This document shows, one piece after another, positions 7,390 to 15,679 of a stretch of 59,172 bases of DNA (positions are counted from its first letter, which is position 1; each line of letters starts with the position of its first letter). The stretch is from Bacteroidales bacterium (GTDB lineage: Bacteria > Bacteroidota > Bacteroidia > Bacteroidales > F082), in NCBI GenBank assembly GCA_015709215.1, contig JACCQN010000019.1, positions 1 to 59,172 on the forward strand. Reading direction: 5' to 3'. The notes under the pieces were generated by a model that ran no database searches, was not told the origin of the DNA, and saw only the letters and a list, made by a program, of their open reading frames with translations. Position numbers and translations under genes: made by a program.

Positions 7390-7407
7390 TATATTCAATT
7401 GAATATA
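7390..7407. promoter_or_regulatory. 18-bp perfect palindrome
   Basis: TATATTCAATTGAATATA is its own reverse complement over 18 bases. It lies 19 bases from the FNR-type site on the distal side, so it may bind a second dimeric regulator. It is AT-rich, so chance is not excluded. Confidence 0.4.
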
Positions 7408-7471
7408 TGCAACTTATTGTTTTGTTGAGTTTTTAAACAGCAAGGATTAAACAATGATGTTTTGTTAAAAA

Positions 7472-7512
7472 ATGTGAAAAACAGTTAAGGATTTATAAAT
7501 TAGAAAACTGTT
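7472..7512 (-). terminator. Weak candidate terminator of the M28 gene
   Basis: AACAGTT (7480-7486) and AACTGTT (7506-7512) can pair, and on the minus strand the stem is followed by T-rich sequence. The stem is short and overlaps the stop codon. Confidence 0.35.
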
Positions 7513-8524
7513 ATTGCTCGTTGTAAATCACATGAGAAACCAAGGTTCCTACAATGCGTAAAGTTTCCTTATCAATGGCATCCAGGTTATCGTTGACAGT
7601 ATGCCAATGCTCAAAAAATGTACCATTGCTACTCGAAGGATCCAGATGGATGATATTTATAGTTGGGATACCGGCAATTTCATTCATTGGCACATGATCA
7701 TCATTGATCGGAGAACCGGGCTTATTGATAAAAAGATTACCAAATCCCAAATCGTAAGCCTTCAGCCATACCTTATCGAGCACCCATGATGCATACTGCT
7801 GCGAAAAATACTCTCTGGGAAAAGTTGGGTTAGCAGCTCCCACCATATCCAATAAAATCCCAAAATTAGCCCTGTAAGCAGGAATATGCGGTTTTTTACT
7901 CCAGTATTGAGAACCCAGCGCCCACGTATCTTCTGAATACCTGTTTCTGGTATCAGTAGGGGGTCCATAATCTTCTAAATCAAAAAGAATAATATCAATT
8001 CCCAGTTGCTCTGAAATTGGTGAGTTATTAAGCAAACGAGCCAATTCTAAAAGCACAGCTGTTCCGCTAGCACCATCATTTGCCCCGTCAATAGGAACCC
8101 TGTGATTGGCAGGGTCGGGATCATAATCCGCATAAGGACGGCTATCCCAATGTGCGGCTAAAGCAATTCGCTTCTTAGCTTCAGGATTAAAAACACCAAT
8201 TATATTCATACCATCAAAAACCCGCTTATCATAGATACGCGTTCTAAATTCCTGTAAATAAACGGTATCTGCATAAGCTTTCATTTTTTCTGCCAGCCAA
8301 ACACCACAAGCCTCATGTGCTACAGTTTGTGACACACGAGGACCAAATTCGAGCTGTTTTACTACAAAATGGTAGGCAGAATCATCATTAAATTCCGGTA
8401 CATTAACTGTTATCTTTGTTGATTTGGACAAAGCTTTTGATTGATTACCTGATTGTTGTCCTGAGCCACAGGCCTCACATAGAGCCAAAGAAATAATAAT
8501 AGTGTAAAATATAATTGCTCTCAC
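7511..8524 (-). CDS. M28 family lipoprotein, glutaminyl-peptide cyclotransferase-like
   Basis: This 337-residue protein has a lipoprotein-type leader (Cys near residue 19) and an M28 zinc-hydrolase fold. Visible ligand motifs are Ala-Ala-His-Trp-Asp-Ser-Arg, Gly-Ala-Asn-Asp-Gly-Ala-Ser-Gly, Asp-Leu-Glu-Asp-Tyr-Gly, and the late His-Trp-His-Thr. The Trp after the first His and the overall layout fit animal- and Bacteroidetes-type glutaminyl cyclases, which turn N-terminal Gln into pyroglutamate. Several exported proteins in this window would expose N-terminal Gln after signal cleavage. An aminopeptidase role remains possible. It is the next gene upstream of the 6-heme lipoprotein on the same strand but has its own long gap. 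Confidence 0.75.
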   Translation of the reverse strand: MRAIIFYTIIISLALCEACGSGQQSGNQSKALSKSTKITVNVPEFNDDSAYHFVVKQLEFGPRVSQTVAHEACGVWLAEKMKAYADTVYLQEFRTRIYDKRVFDGMNIIGVFNPEAKKRIALAAHWDSRPYADYDPDPANHRVPIDGANDGASGTAVLLELARLLNNSPISEQLGIDIILFDLEDYGPPTDTRNRYSEDTWALGSQYWSKKPHIPAYRANFGILLDMVGAANPTFPREYFSQQYASWVLDKVWLKAYDLGFGNLFINKPGSPINDDHVPMNEIAGIPTINIIHLDPSSSNGTFFEHWHTVNDNLDAIDKETLRIVGTLVSHVIYNEQ

Positions 8525-8584
8525 TTTTTGTTGAATAAGTTAAAATTACCCGGCTAATTTACTCGGAAATAAGAACACAAGATG

Positions 8585-9214
8585 TTAAATTAACGAAAAG
8601 CTTTGCCCGAACCTGCCTACAAATACATTTTCAATCCAGGGACGTCGTTCTCTGTCGGCTAGTTCCAGCTCTTTCAGGTTGGGATGAAGCACTTTAGGAT
8701 CGCCAATATATCCTATTGCAACAGCTGAAATAACTTTAAAACGATCTGGCACTTCAAAAGCAAGCTCAGCCTTTTGAATATCAAAGCCCGACATCTGATG
8801 AACGTACAGGCCATCAGCATGTGCCTGAAATGAAAGATGCGCAACGGCCTGTCCAAGGTCATAGGCATAGGTTGGATTTGGTTTGCCTGGATTTTTTGTA
8901 CTCATTGTATCAGCTATACACAGCACTAAAACTGGGGCTGTTGTAGTCCAAAGCTGGTTAAACTCAATAAAAGTGTCAAAAAGTTTCTGGTAAGTCACGT
9001 CGCCTTTAAATCCTATTATAAAACGCCAGGGTTGCTCATTTGAAGCAGAAGGAGACCATCTGGCAGCCTCTAAAAGACGATAAATCTTTTCAGCTTCAAC
9101 GGCATGGCCATTAAAAGCTCTTGGGCTCCACCTTTGCGCCAACACAGGATGAAGACCAAATTTTGTTTCTGCAGTTTTATTTTTGTGTTCCATTTTGTTT
9201 ATTTGGTTTTGCAT
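8585..9214 (-). CDS. Nitroreductase family protein
   Basis: The 209-residue protein matches FMN-dependent nitroreductases: an N-terminal Arg-Trp-Ser-Pro-Arg-Ala-Phe segment, then Ala-Arg-Trp-Ser-Pro-Ser-Ala-Ser-Asn-Glu-Gln-Pro-Trp-Arg, which contacts FMN and is a hallmark of the family, and a C-terminal Gly-Tyr-Ile-Gly-Asp-Pro. These cytoplasmic enzymes use NAD(P)H to reduce nitro compounds, quinones or other acceptors; the physiological substrate cannot be read here. A second Met at 9193 is an equally possible start, as neither has a clear ribosome site. It stands alone, after the gldN terminator. Confidence 0.8.
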   Translation of the reverse strand: MQNQINKMEHKNKTAETKFGLHPVLAQRWSPRAFNGHAVEAEKIYRLLEAARWSPSASNEQPWRFIIGFKGDVTYQKLFDTFIEFNQLWTTTAPVLVLCIADTMSTKNPGKPNPTYAYDLGQAVAHLSFQAHADGLYVHQMSGFDIQKAELAFEVPDRFKVISAVAIGYIGDPKVLHPNLKELELADRERRPWIENVFVGRFGQSFSLI

Positions 9215-9263
9215 ACGATAACAGTTTAATCGTGGGATTGGTACAATTTATTTGTCCTTATCC

Positions 9264-9300
9264 AAAAAACAAAAACCCGCAACAGTAGTGAAGCGGGTTT
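9264..9300 (-). terminator. Terminator of the porP-gldKLMN operon
   Basis: AAACCCGC (9273-9280) pairs with GCGGGTTT (9293-9300); on the minus strand the stem is followed by a T-rich tail broken by single G residues. It lies just after the gldN stop. Confidence 0.9.
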
Positions 9301-9320
9301 AAAGATTTTTGGAGTTATAC

Positions 9321-10175
9321 TTAATACTCCCAGAGGTTTTGTTCAAAGTTCAGAATTTCTTTCTTCACTCTTTCAGATTCAAGCAATGCATCAATCCCGA
9401 GAGCATAAGATCCGATGGTACGATCGTAAACATTTTCCTCCTTATATACATAACTATCAAACATTCGCTTCCAGAATACTTCGTCGAAAGTTCTGCGTTC
9501 AGCTGAATTTTGACGGTTAAATATCTGTGAACGAGCAAATACCTTACGTGCCTGATCATAAGAAATCCAGAACAAAGGCTGGGTAAATTCCTGCCCGTCG
9601 CGCTCGACCATCAAAACAGGACAGAGAGCAACAATTCTCACCATCAATTGCGATCTTTGCTTATCAAAGTACCAATCCTCTTTTACGCGTAAACGCATCA
9701 CGCGGGTAGGATCAAACCTCGAAATAATAACAGTATCATACTCATCATAGGGCGGATAACTACGACGGAGTGTTTGTCTTACACTATCCGTTTCACGATC
9801 AATTAATTGATTATAGGTCATCGGAACCAAAAATTCATCTGTTGGATTATTCTGCGCATCGTAGGCTATGAACTTGTTTTCGCGCAATCCGTCAAGAACT
9901 ACCGTAATAAAATTACGCCAATTATTATGGGGTACCACAGGATAATAAAAAGCATGATTCATTTTCTGACGAAAATCAATCTCACGCCAAACCCGTTTCT
10001 TCCACATTACGTCGGCCTTACGAATTGAAGGGAAAGGCATAGGGTCCTTATCGATTGTGCCGTCGTCTGCAAACAGGCCATCCACAGGTCTTTCATCCAG
10101 TATCTGTGCTTTCAACCCGTTAGTTGAAAAACTGATTCCTATTAAAATGGCAATTAAAAACAATACTTTTCTCAT
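9321..10175 (-). CDS. gldN: Type IX secretion protein GldN/PorN
   Basis: The 284-residue protein has a signal peptide ending Leu-Lys-Ala-Gln near residue 24 and the GldN body: Lys-Arg-Val-Trp-Arg-Glu-Ile-Asp near residue 60, Arg-Val-Lys-Glu-Asp-Trp-Tyr-Phe-Asp mid-protein, and Tyr-Asp-Gln-Ala-Arg later. GldN/PorN forms the large periplasmic ring under the outer membrane together with the GldK/PorK lipoprotein, part of the type IX secretion system used for cargo export and, in gliders, motility. It is the last gene of the operon, 15 bases after gldM, and is followed by a terminator. Length fits the family. Confidence 0.93.
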   Translation of the reverse strand: MRKVLFLIAILIGISFSTNGLKAQILDERPVDGLFADDGTIDKDPMPFPSIRKADVMWKKRVWREIDFRQKMNHAFYYPVVPHNNWRNFITVVLDGLRENKFIAYDAQNNPTDEFLVPMTYNQLIDRETDSVRQTLRRSYPPYDEYDTVIISRFDPTRVMRLRVKEDWYFDKQRSQLMVRIVALCPVLMVERDGQEFTQPLFWISYDQARKVFARSQIFNRQNSAERRTFDEVFWKRMFDSYVYKEENVYDRTIGSYALGIDALLESERVKKEILNFEQNLWEY

Positions 10176-10190
10176 GATATCTCCGTAAAT

Positions 10191-11852
10191 TTATTGTATT
10201 TCAAGATTGATAGGGTTTAGTGTTACCAACCGGCCTGTAGGACTTTTAGCTTGAATATTCATAAAGAAAAGCTTTTGTCCGCGTCGCGCATTGCGTATGG
10301 TATTCATTACCGCATCATTAAATCTGTTGCCGCGAATTGTACCGGTTGATTGTAGGTCGCCGCCCAAAATGGTCTCCAATTCGTAGGAAACAATTTCATA
10401 ATAGTAGTCTTCAAAGTCGAAATCGACAAGTTCGGGGATGACAGCATTTGCCGCAATAAGCCGGTCACGATCTATTTTACCATCCGATAATCCTGCTATA
10501 GTGGCGTTAGGCTTAGGTACCCGCTTTATCCTAAAATCATAAGATCCCAACATAATCGATTTACCATCTACATTAGCAGATGCAGTAATGGTAGTCAACT
10601 TCTCATCAAGTGGCACTTCTGCATCCCAGGTTCCATCAGGTCTTTTGGTCAGTTTACCTTTTGAGATACTCGGTGTCAAAAGATCACTTGCGATTCCGGG
10701 CGATGAAATAGCTATCGGGTTTTTGAGCTCTGCATAAAGCACATTCATCTTCAATGGAGAAACCGTTAAGGCTGGAGGCGCTACAATGTACTCTCCGGTA
10801 AAATCGTAATGAGCGATTTCCTGTGTGCGTGGATCCAGCATTTCGATCACACCGGCATAACTCTGTGGGCCTACTGCGTTTCCTGGAAACTCAAGTTTTA
10901 CCGTCCCATTAACACTATTAAAGGTTTGTGCTCTTCCAATATTAGCTTCCGTAATCTTATCCGCACCACGAAGAACTTTCACCTGAGATTGCGTCTTTGA
11001 ATCATAGGCTGCCACCAGAATTTCTGCTTCATAAGGTTGTCCCTGAAGAATATAAGTAGATTTGGGAATCACTTTTGCCGAAACATTATCAAATTTAAAG
11101 TCTTTCTCGGTAATATTGGCATAAAGTGTATTTATCGCATCAAATTCAGCAGTTTGAATTTCTGCGATGATTTTATTAAGCAAGGTAATATCAGCTGCCA
11201 GAATGGTACGATAAAAATTGTAGTACTCCCAGTCTTGCGGTGTTCCGCTGGCATCCTTGAATTTTCCGGTAGTAACCAATCCAATTCGGTCTTCAAATTG
11301 TTGACCAATGATTTCCAGAATATAATCTCGGAATTCATTCATTTTAATTGCAAGTTCGTAGGCTTTACCGTTTTTGTTCTGTCCAATCAAATAGTTAGTT
11401 GACTCATCATAGCTATCACGTGAAGGAAGAATATTGAGATTTAACATATATTGATCACGCATCTCTCCAGGATTAAACTGATCAGGCACAGATTGCTTTT
11501 CAAAGTAAGTGGCGAGTGCCTCCTCTCTGGTAATTCTCTCCGACCGTGCCACCAAATCAATTTTCATGTCTTCGATATATTCAATCAATTCATATGATTT
11601 TTGGCGCACATCCTTGGCTTTCACCCAGTATGATTCAACTTTGGCCGGCTCAAGATTATATTGGGTTTCAAACTTGGCATACTGACTGGTAACTTTAGTT
11701 GCAAAACTCTGGTTGGTGATTTCCATGCTATCATTTACAACTAAAAATGCATCCAGAATATCTTTCGATACATTAAGAGCCAGCATAGCAGTAAGCACCA
11801 GGTACATCATCCCAATCATCTTCTGCCTCGGCGTTTCTTTATATCCAGCCAT
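10191..11852 (-). CDS. gldM: Type IX secretion motor protein GldM/PorM
   Basis: This 553-residue protein starts in the cytoplasm (Pro-Arg-Gln-Lys-Met-Ile), crosses the inner membrane once at about 11-33 (Met-Met-Tyr-Leu-Val-Leu-Thr-Ala-Met-Leu-Ala-Leu) and continues as a long periplasmic arm with repeated beta domains. GldM dimers form the shaft of the proton-driven GldLM motor and reach the GldK/GldN ring. Length is slightly above the roughly 510-520 of well-known members. It lies between gldL and gldN in the standard order, with spacings of 52 and 15 bases. Confidence 0.95.
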   Translation of the reverse strand: MAGYKETPRQKMIGMMYLVLTAMLALNVSKDILDAFLVVNDSMEITNQSFATKVTSQYAKFETQYNLEPAKVESYWVKAKDVRQKSYELIEYIEDMKIDLVARSERITREEALATYFEKQSVPDQFNPGEMRDQYMLNLNILPSRDSYDESTNYLIGQNKNGKAYELAIKMNEFRDYILEIIGQQFEDRIGLVTTGKFKDASGTPQDWEYYNFYRTILAADITLLNKIIAEIQTAEFDAINTLYANITEKDFKFDNVSAKVIPKSTYILQGQPYEAEILVAAYDSKTQSQVKVLRGADKITEANIGRAQTFNSVNGTVKLEFPGNAVGPQSYAGVIEMLDPRTQEIAHYDFTGEYIVAPPALTVSPLKMNVLYAELKNPIAISSPGIASDLLTPSISKGKLTKRPDGTWDAEVPLDEKLTTITASANVDGKSIMLGSYDFRIKRVPKPNATIAGLSDGKIDRDRLIAANAVIPELVDFDFEDYYYEIVSYELETILGGDLQSTGTIRGNRFNDAVMNTIRNARRGQKLFFMNIQAKSPTGRLVTLNPINLEIQ

Positions 11853-11904
11853 TTTCTAATTTCTTAGTTTGATCGATATTTTTGATCTATTTCTCAATTT
11901 CAGC

Positions 11905-12930
11905 TTAAGCTTTCACATTCATGGCCGTAAGCACATTGCCATACACTTTGTTGAGCGCACTCATACGGTTCGAAAGCTCAGTAAGCTGCTGATTAAACTG
12001 AACTGTATTTTCGGCAGATTGATGAACTTTATCAAGATACTGACCCATAGTTTGATACAGCTTATCACTGGCCTCAGCAGCCTTGCTGGAACCTTGTAAC
12101 TGCAGTTCATAAACAGAATTAAGCGCTGCGAGATTTTTGGAAATCTGCTGAAGCTGTTTGTTATAGCCTTCACCATCGATAGTTCCAAAATCAAGTGCTT
12201 CAACAGATTTTTGAATCAAAGATGCAGATTTAGAATAAGATTCTGCCAATTGCTTTGCTGATGATGAAGCTTCTTTAACAGTTCCGGCAAATTCCTCTGT
12301 GCTTCTCATTTCCGACTTGATAATATCAGCTGCCTGAACATAAGCTGTACTTAATTTGCCAGCATTTTCAGAGGCTGACTTCATATTTTCAATGTAATCA
12401 ACTGTTGCTTTTGCATCCTGACTGAGTACATCAGACGCCTTTTTGTAATTACCTGACAATTCAGAAGCTGACTTCGTAGCGAGCTTAATATTGTCAACAT
12501 ATTCATTTGTAGCTACAGCAGCATTTGAAATATCCGACATTTTTGAAGCGTTTTCGCTTAGTTTTTCGAATCCTTTGCTCAGCCTTTCAAGCGTGGTAGT
12601 TTCAATATTCGCCTCCTTAAACATATCATCAAGCTTTTGTGTGGCCGTTTTTTTGGACTGCAGCTCGTTTTCGACTGGCGTTTCATGATACATTCCGGCT
12701 AATTGCGGATAAACCAAACTCCAATCTGGTTCTACGTGTGGCGGCTCAAAGGCAGAAAAGAAAAAGATAATGGCCTCTGTGGTCATACCTATAATCAACA
12801 TCTCATTAGCACCGGTATAGTGATTAATTTTAAAAAGCGCGCCCAAAATTACCAATGCGGCACCGATGCCATAAAGTTTGGCCATAAAGTTCTTATAACC
12901 TTTACTACTTAAGAATTTGCTAAATCCCAT
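11905..12930 (-). CDS. gldL: Type IX secretion motor protein GldL/PorL
   Basis: The 341-residue protein has two N-terminal membrane spans (about 17-34 and 43-60) and a long cytoplasmic, Ala/Ser-rich, coiled-coil-like tail (about 90-335). Glu52 in the second span, inside Thr-Glu-Ala-Ile-Ile-Phe-Phe-Phe, aligns by context with the Glu that conducts protons in GldL. The long tail matches the longer PorL form rather than the short flavobacterial GldL. It forms the stator ring around GldM. It sits 48 bases after gldK, same strand. Confidence 0.94.
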   Translation of the reverse strand: MGFSKFLSSKGYKNFMAKLYGIGAALVILGALFKINHYTGANEMLIIGMTTEAIIFFFSAFEPPHVEPDWSLVYPQLAGMYHETPVENELQSKKTATQKLDDMFKEANIETTTLERLSKGFEKLSENASKMSDISNAAVATNEYVDNIKLATKSASELSGNYKKASDVLSQDAKATVDYIENMKSASENAGKLSTAYVQAADIIKSEMRSTEEFAGTVKEASSSAKQLAESYSKSASLIQKSVEALDFGTIDGEGYNKQLQQISKNLAALNSVYELQLQGSSKAAEASDKLYQTMGQYLDKVHQSAENTVQFNQQLTELSNRMSALNKVYGNVLTAMNVKA

Positions 12931-12978
12931 AATTGATATTGATTAAATTATTGTACTCTGTTAAATTATTGTCCTTGA

Positions 12979-14349
12979 TTAATTATATACCCTTGAAGCT
13001 TTGTTTGGGTTATCTCCTTTATTACGTCCCAAGAAAGGCTGAATTGTGCGGAAGCCAATGTAGCTTTTTGCTGTATCCTGATATTCATAAGCCCTGGTTG
13101 TAACCTGAAGATAATATGCGATATCTTTCCATGAACCACCTCTGATCACCTTACGTTTCATTACTGGTGGATCATTCTCTTTTGCGTTATAAGTATAGTT
13201 CGGATTCATATCCCAGGTAAAATTGTAAGAAGAAGGATCAAAAGCACTATTAGTCCATTCTGCTACGTTTCCGGCCATATCATACAATCCCCAGTCGTTG
13301 GGAGGGAAATGTCCTACGATAACTGTACGCAATCCACCATCTGAGATGTAATTTCCGCGCAGCGGCTTGAAGTTGGCCAGGAAGCATCCTTTATCGTTAC
13401 GTGTATAAGGGCCTCCCCAAGGATAAGGATTCAAGTGGTTGCCACCTCGTGCTGCCCATTCCCATTCAGCTTCTGTTGGCAAACGAAATTCGGCCAGAGA
13501 CACCTCTCCTTTTTTTGCACGTAAAAAACTGTTTAGCTTTTCTGTACGCCAAACACAAAAAGCTTTGGCCTGACTCCAGTTCACTCCAACTACAGGATAA
13601 TGATCATAGGCCGGATGCCAGAAGTATTTTTCGGTAAGTGGGTCATTAAACGAATAAGTATAATCGTGTATCCAGGCCAAGGTGTCGGGATAAACATTAA
13701 TCATTTCTTTTCGAACATAGATTGACCGGTTTTCCAGACCTTTTGGCCTGTTTGCCAAACCAGCATTTCTAAAATCAGCACCTTCAACAAACTCTTTTTT
13801 TGCTGCAGCCTGCAAATCAACCCAATAGTATTCGTAAAACAATTTTCGCGTATCGATCTCTTTTCTTCTGAAATAGCGCTCAAAATCGGGAAGATACATT
13901 TCTTCCAAAACATCTCTCACGTCCTGATCCTCACTATTCCACTCAATTTCTTCTTTCCAGTTGAGGAAAGGTGGGTCATAGATTTCACCTGTTTTCTCGT
14001 TTTCCATAATCAAAAACTCATCAGGTCTAACCTCACCCAACAATGTGCGGGCAATGGAATCGCGCACCCAATAAACAAACTCGCGGTACTCGTTATTTGT
14101 GATTTCGGTTTCATCCATAAAAAAGGCTGAAACAGAAATTGTCTTGGGTTGATGCAATTGCCCGGAGGTAATATCTTCGCCACCAACTCCCATGGTATAA
14201 CTTCCCTGAGGAATAAAAACCATCCCATAAGGATCAGGTTGATAAAATGGCTTTGATTTTGTACGGGCACCAACAAGTTCGCCCTGATTTGAATTGCTAC
14301 AGCTGGCAAGCAGCAGCAAGGCAGAGGCAAAAATCAGTAAATTCTTCAT
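12979..14349 (-). CDS. gldK: Type IX secretion lipoprotein GldK/PorK
   Basis: I start the gene at 14349, where a clear lipoprotein signal peptide begins (acceptor Cys in Leu-Leu-Ala-Ser-Cys near residue 17); upstream in-frame Mets would bury it. The 456-residue product carries the formylglycine-generating-enzyme-like (sulfatase-modifying factor) fold: Gly-Met-Val-Phe-Ile-Pro-Gln-Gly, Asp-Glu-Thr-Glu-Ile-Thr-Asn-Asn-Glu-Tyr, Arg-Leu-Pro-Thr-Glu-Ala-Glu-Trp-Glu-Trp-Ala-Ala-Arg-Gly, and Arg-Gly-Gly-Ser-Trp. In GldK the fold is structural, forming the outer-membrane-attached ring with GldN. It may have its own promoter in the 144-base gap after porP. Confidence 0.94.
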   Translation of the reverse strand: MKNLLIFASALLLLASCSNSNQGELVGARTKSKPFYQPDPYGMVFIPQGSYTMGVGGEDITSGQLHQPKTISVSAFFMDETEITNNEYREFVYWVRDSIARTLLGEVRPDEFLIMENEKTGEIYDPPFLNWKEEIEWNSEDQDVRDVLEEMYLPDFERYFRRKEIDTRKLFYEYYWVDLQAAAKKEFVEGADFRNAGLANRPKGLENRSIYVRKEMINVYPDTLAWIHDYTYSFNDPLTEKYFWHPAYDHYPVVGVNWSQAKAFCVWRTEKLNSFLRAKKGEVSLAEFRLPTEAEWEWAARGGNHLNPYPWGGPYTRNDKGCFLANFKPLRGNYISDGGLRTVIVGHFPPNDWGLYDMAGNVAEWTNSAFDPSSYNFTWDMNPNYTYNAKENDPPVMKRKVIRGGSWKDIAYYLQVTTRAYEYQDTAKSYIGFRTIQPFLGRNKGDNPNKASRVYN

Positions 14350-14444
14350 CTTTAAGCGCTGAGTTATTCTAAAATTCCTACAAGTCATATTGTAGTTCGT
14401 TTTTATAATCAAAATGTGAGTCCTTTTTCTATCATTAAAGCGGC

Positions 14445-14452
14445 CAAAATTA
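14445..14452 (-). promoter_or_regulatory. Candidate -7 box for gldKLMN
   Basis: TAATTTTG on the minus strand, about 95 bases upstream of the chosen gldK start and within the porP-gldK gap. It would let the core motor/ring genes be transcribed apart from porP. Confidence 0.4.
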
Positions 14453-14493
14453 ACAAATAAGATTTAAGCCACTCATTTTTTTTCAAATCATCC

Positions 14494-15459
14494 TTACAAA
14501 TACCTTGTATTTCTATAAATTCTTGCCGACCGATCAGGCTGTAACTTGAAGCAATAGCCGATACTGATCTCATGCGTTCCAGGCACAACCGACAATCCTA
14601 AAGTGTTGATATCATAGGCATAACCTATTCGGATATCCTTGATATAAACACCTGCCATAATGCCGATCGATTCCTGAAGCCTATAGTTAACGCCGCCCCA
14701 GAACTTATTATTGTATAGCATCTTGGCTGTAACATCAATTTGGGTTTTAACGCCATTGTTTTGCACACTAATTGCCGGATGAAGTTCATAGGCCGGTTTA
14801 CCAGGAATCGGGAATTCATATCCCGCAACAAGATAAAAAGTCCGGTCGCCGATAAAGCTGGCGCTGCTTTCTGCAGTACTTCCGAGCGCCTTTCCTTTGG
14901 TTTCGAACAAGCTGGTTGCAGAAAACCCAATGTAATAAAGATTATCAACCTGCCAGAAAAGCCCAAAATTCATATCGAAAAGCATATCAGTTTGCTCTCC
15001 GCTTACCAAAATTGGGTCGCCTTCATTTTGAGGAATAAACTTCCCAAAATCCATCGATCGGTTCAGCAAATTCACAGCAGTTCCAATACCCAAACGGCCT
15101 CCGCCAAGATCAGCATGGTAACTATAACCCAAATTAACCCCGATGTTATTTTCAAATCCAAGCTTGTCCTGAATAATTGACAAACCAACACCGCCACGTA
15201 ACCAACGCACAGGCATATCAGCTGTTACCAGAAAATTTTCAGGGGCAACATTTTCACCTTCTCCATCTTCAAAGCCAGACCATTGTTGTCTTACAATGCC
15301 ATTCAAACAAATCCCTTCACCCATTCCTGCATATCCGGGGTTGCTAAATGTGTAGGTGTTGGTGTAATAGGTAAAAACCGGAGCTTGCTGCGCAAAACTG
15401 GCAGAAATGCTTAGAAAAAAGGCAAGAAAAAATACTAAGTTCCTGTTTGTCAACTGCAT
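14494..15459 (-). CDS. porP: PorP/SprF family type IX secretion outer-membrane protein
   Basis: This 321-residue protein has a signal peptide ending Ser-Phe-Ala-Gln near residue 24, then the family opening Pro-Val-Phe-Thr-Tyr-Tyr-Thr-Asn and Asn-Pro-Gly-Tyr-Ala-Gly, followed by alternating beta strands with Gly-Tyr-Ser-Tyr and Ile-Arg-Ile-Gly-Tyr-Ala-Tyr-Asp motifs. PorP/SprF proteins are outer-membrane barrels that anchor or help secrete particular cargo. Its place just before gldK gives the porPKLMN order known from Porphyromonas gingivalis, so it is probably the core PorP rather than a cargo-linked SprF copy. Confidence 0.9.
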   Translation of the reverse strand: MQLTNRNLVFFLAFFLSISASFAQQAPVFTYYTNTYTFSNPGYAGMGEGICLNGIVRQQWSGFEDGEGENVAPENFLVTADMPVRWLRGGVGLSIIQDKLGFENNIGVNLGYSYHADLGGGRLGIGTAVNLLNRSMDFGKFIPQNEGDPILVSGEQTDMLFDMNFGLFWQVDNLYYIGFSATSLFETKGKALGSTAESSASFIGDRTFYLVAGYEFPIPGKPAYELHPAISVQNNGVKTQIDVTAKMLYNNKFWGGVNYRLQESIGIMAGVYIKDIRIGYAYDINTLGLSVVPGTHEISIGYCFKLQPDRSARIYRNTRYL

Positions 15460-15642
15460 TAGTTAAATTCGGCAATTTTTTTTGTGCGGGCTAAAGTAGT
15501 AATTTTCTATCAAATCGTTATGCACAGCTGTTCATAATCGTTTTAGTTTGGTGAAAAAACAGGATTTCTCAAGCTTTATTGTGCAAAAATGAAAAACACC
15601 AAGAATTAATTTGTTTTGCATTGCGAAGCCGTTTTTAGGTAT

Positions 15643-15650
15643 TAATTTTG
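15643..15650 (+). promoter_or_regulatory. Candidate -7 box for the YitT pair
   Basis: TAATTTTG lies 30 bases before the first YitT start, with a TTG about 20 bases further upstream that could be the -33 element. The 220-base region is otherwise the divergent spacer from porP. Confidence 0.5.
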
Positions 15651-15679
15651 CCGGCTAATAATATCCAAAATCTATTGTA

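Noticed and set aside
15460-15679. Possible RNA gene or riboswitch in the porP-YitT spacer
   Set aside because: No conserved fold was seen; only an AT-rich divergent promoter region.
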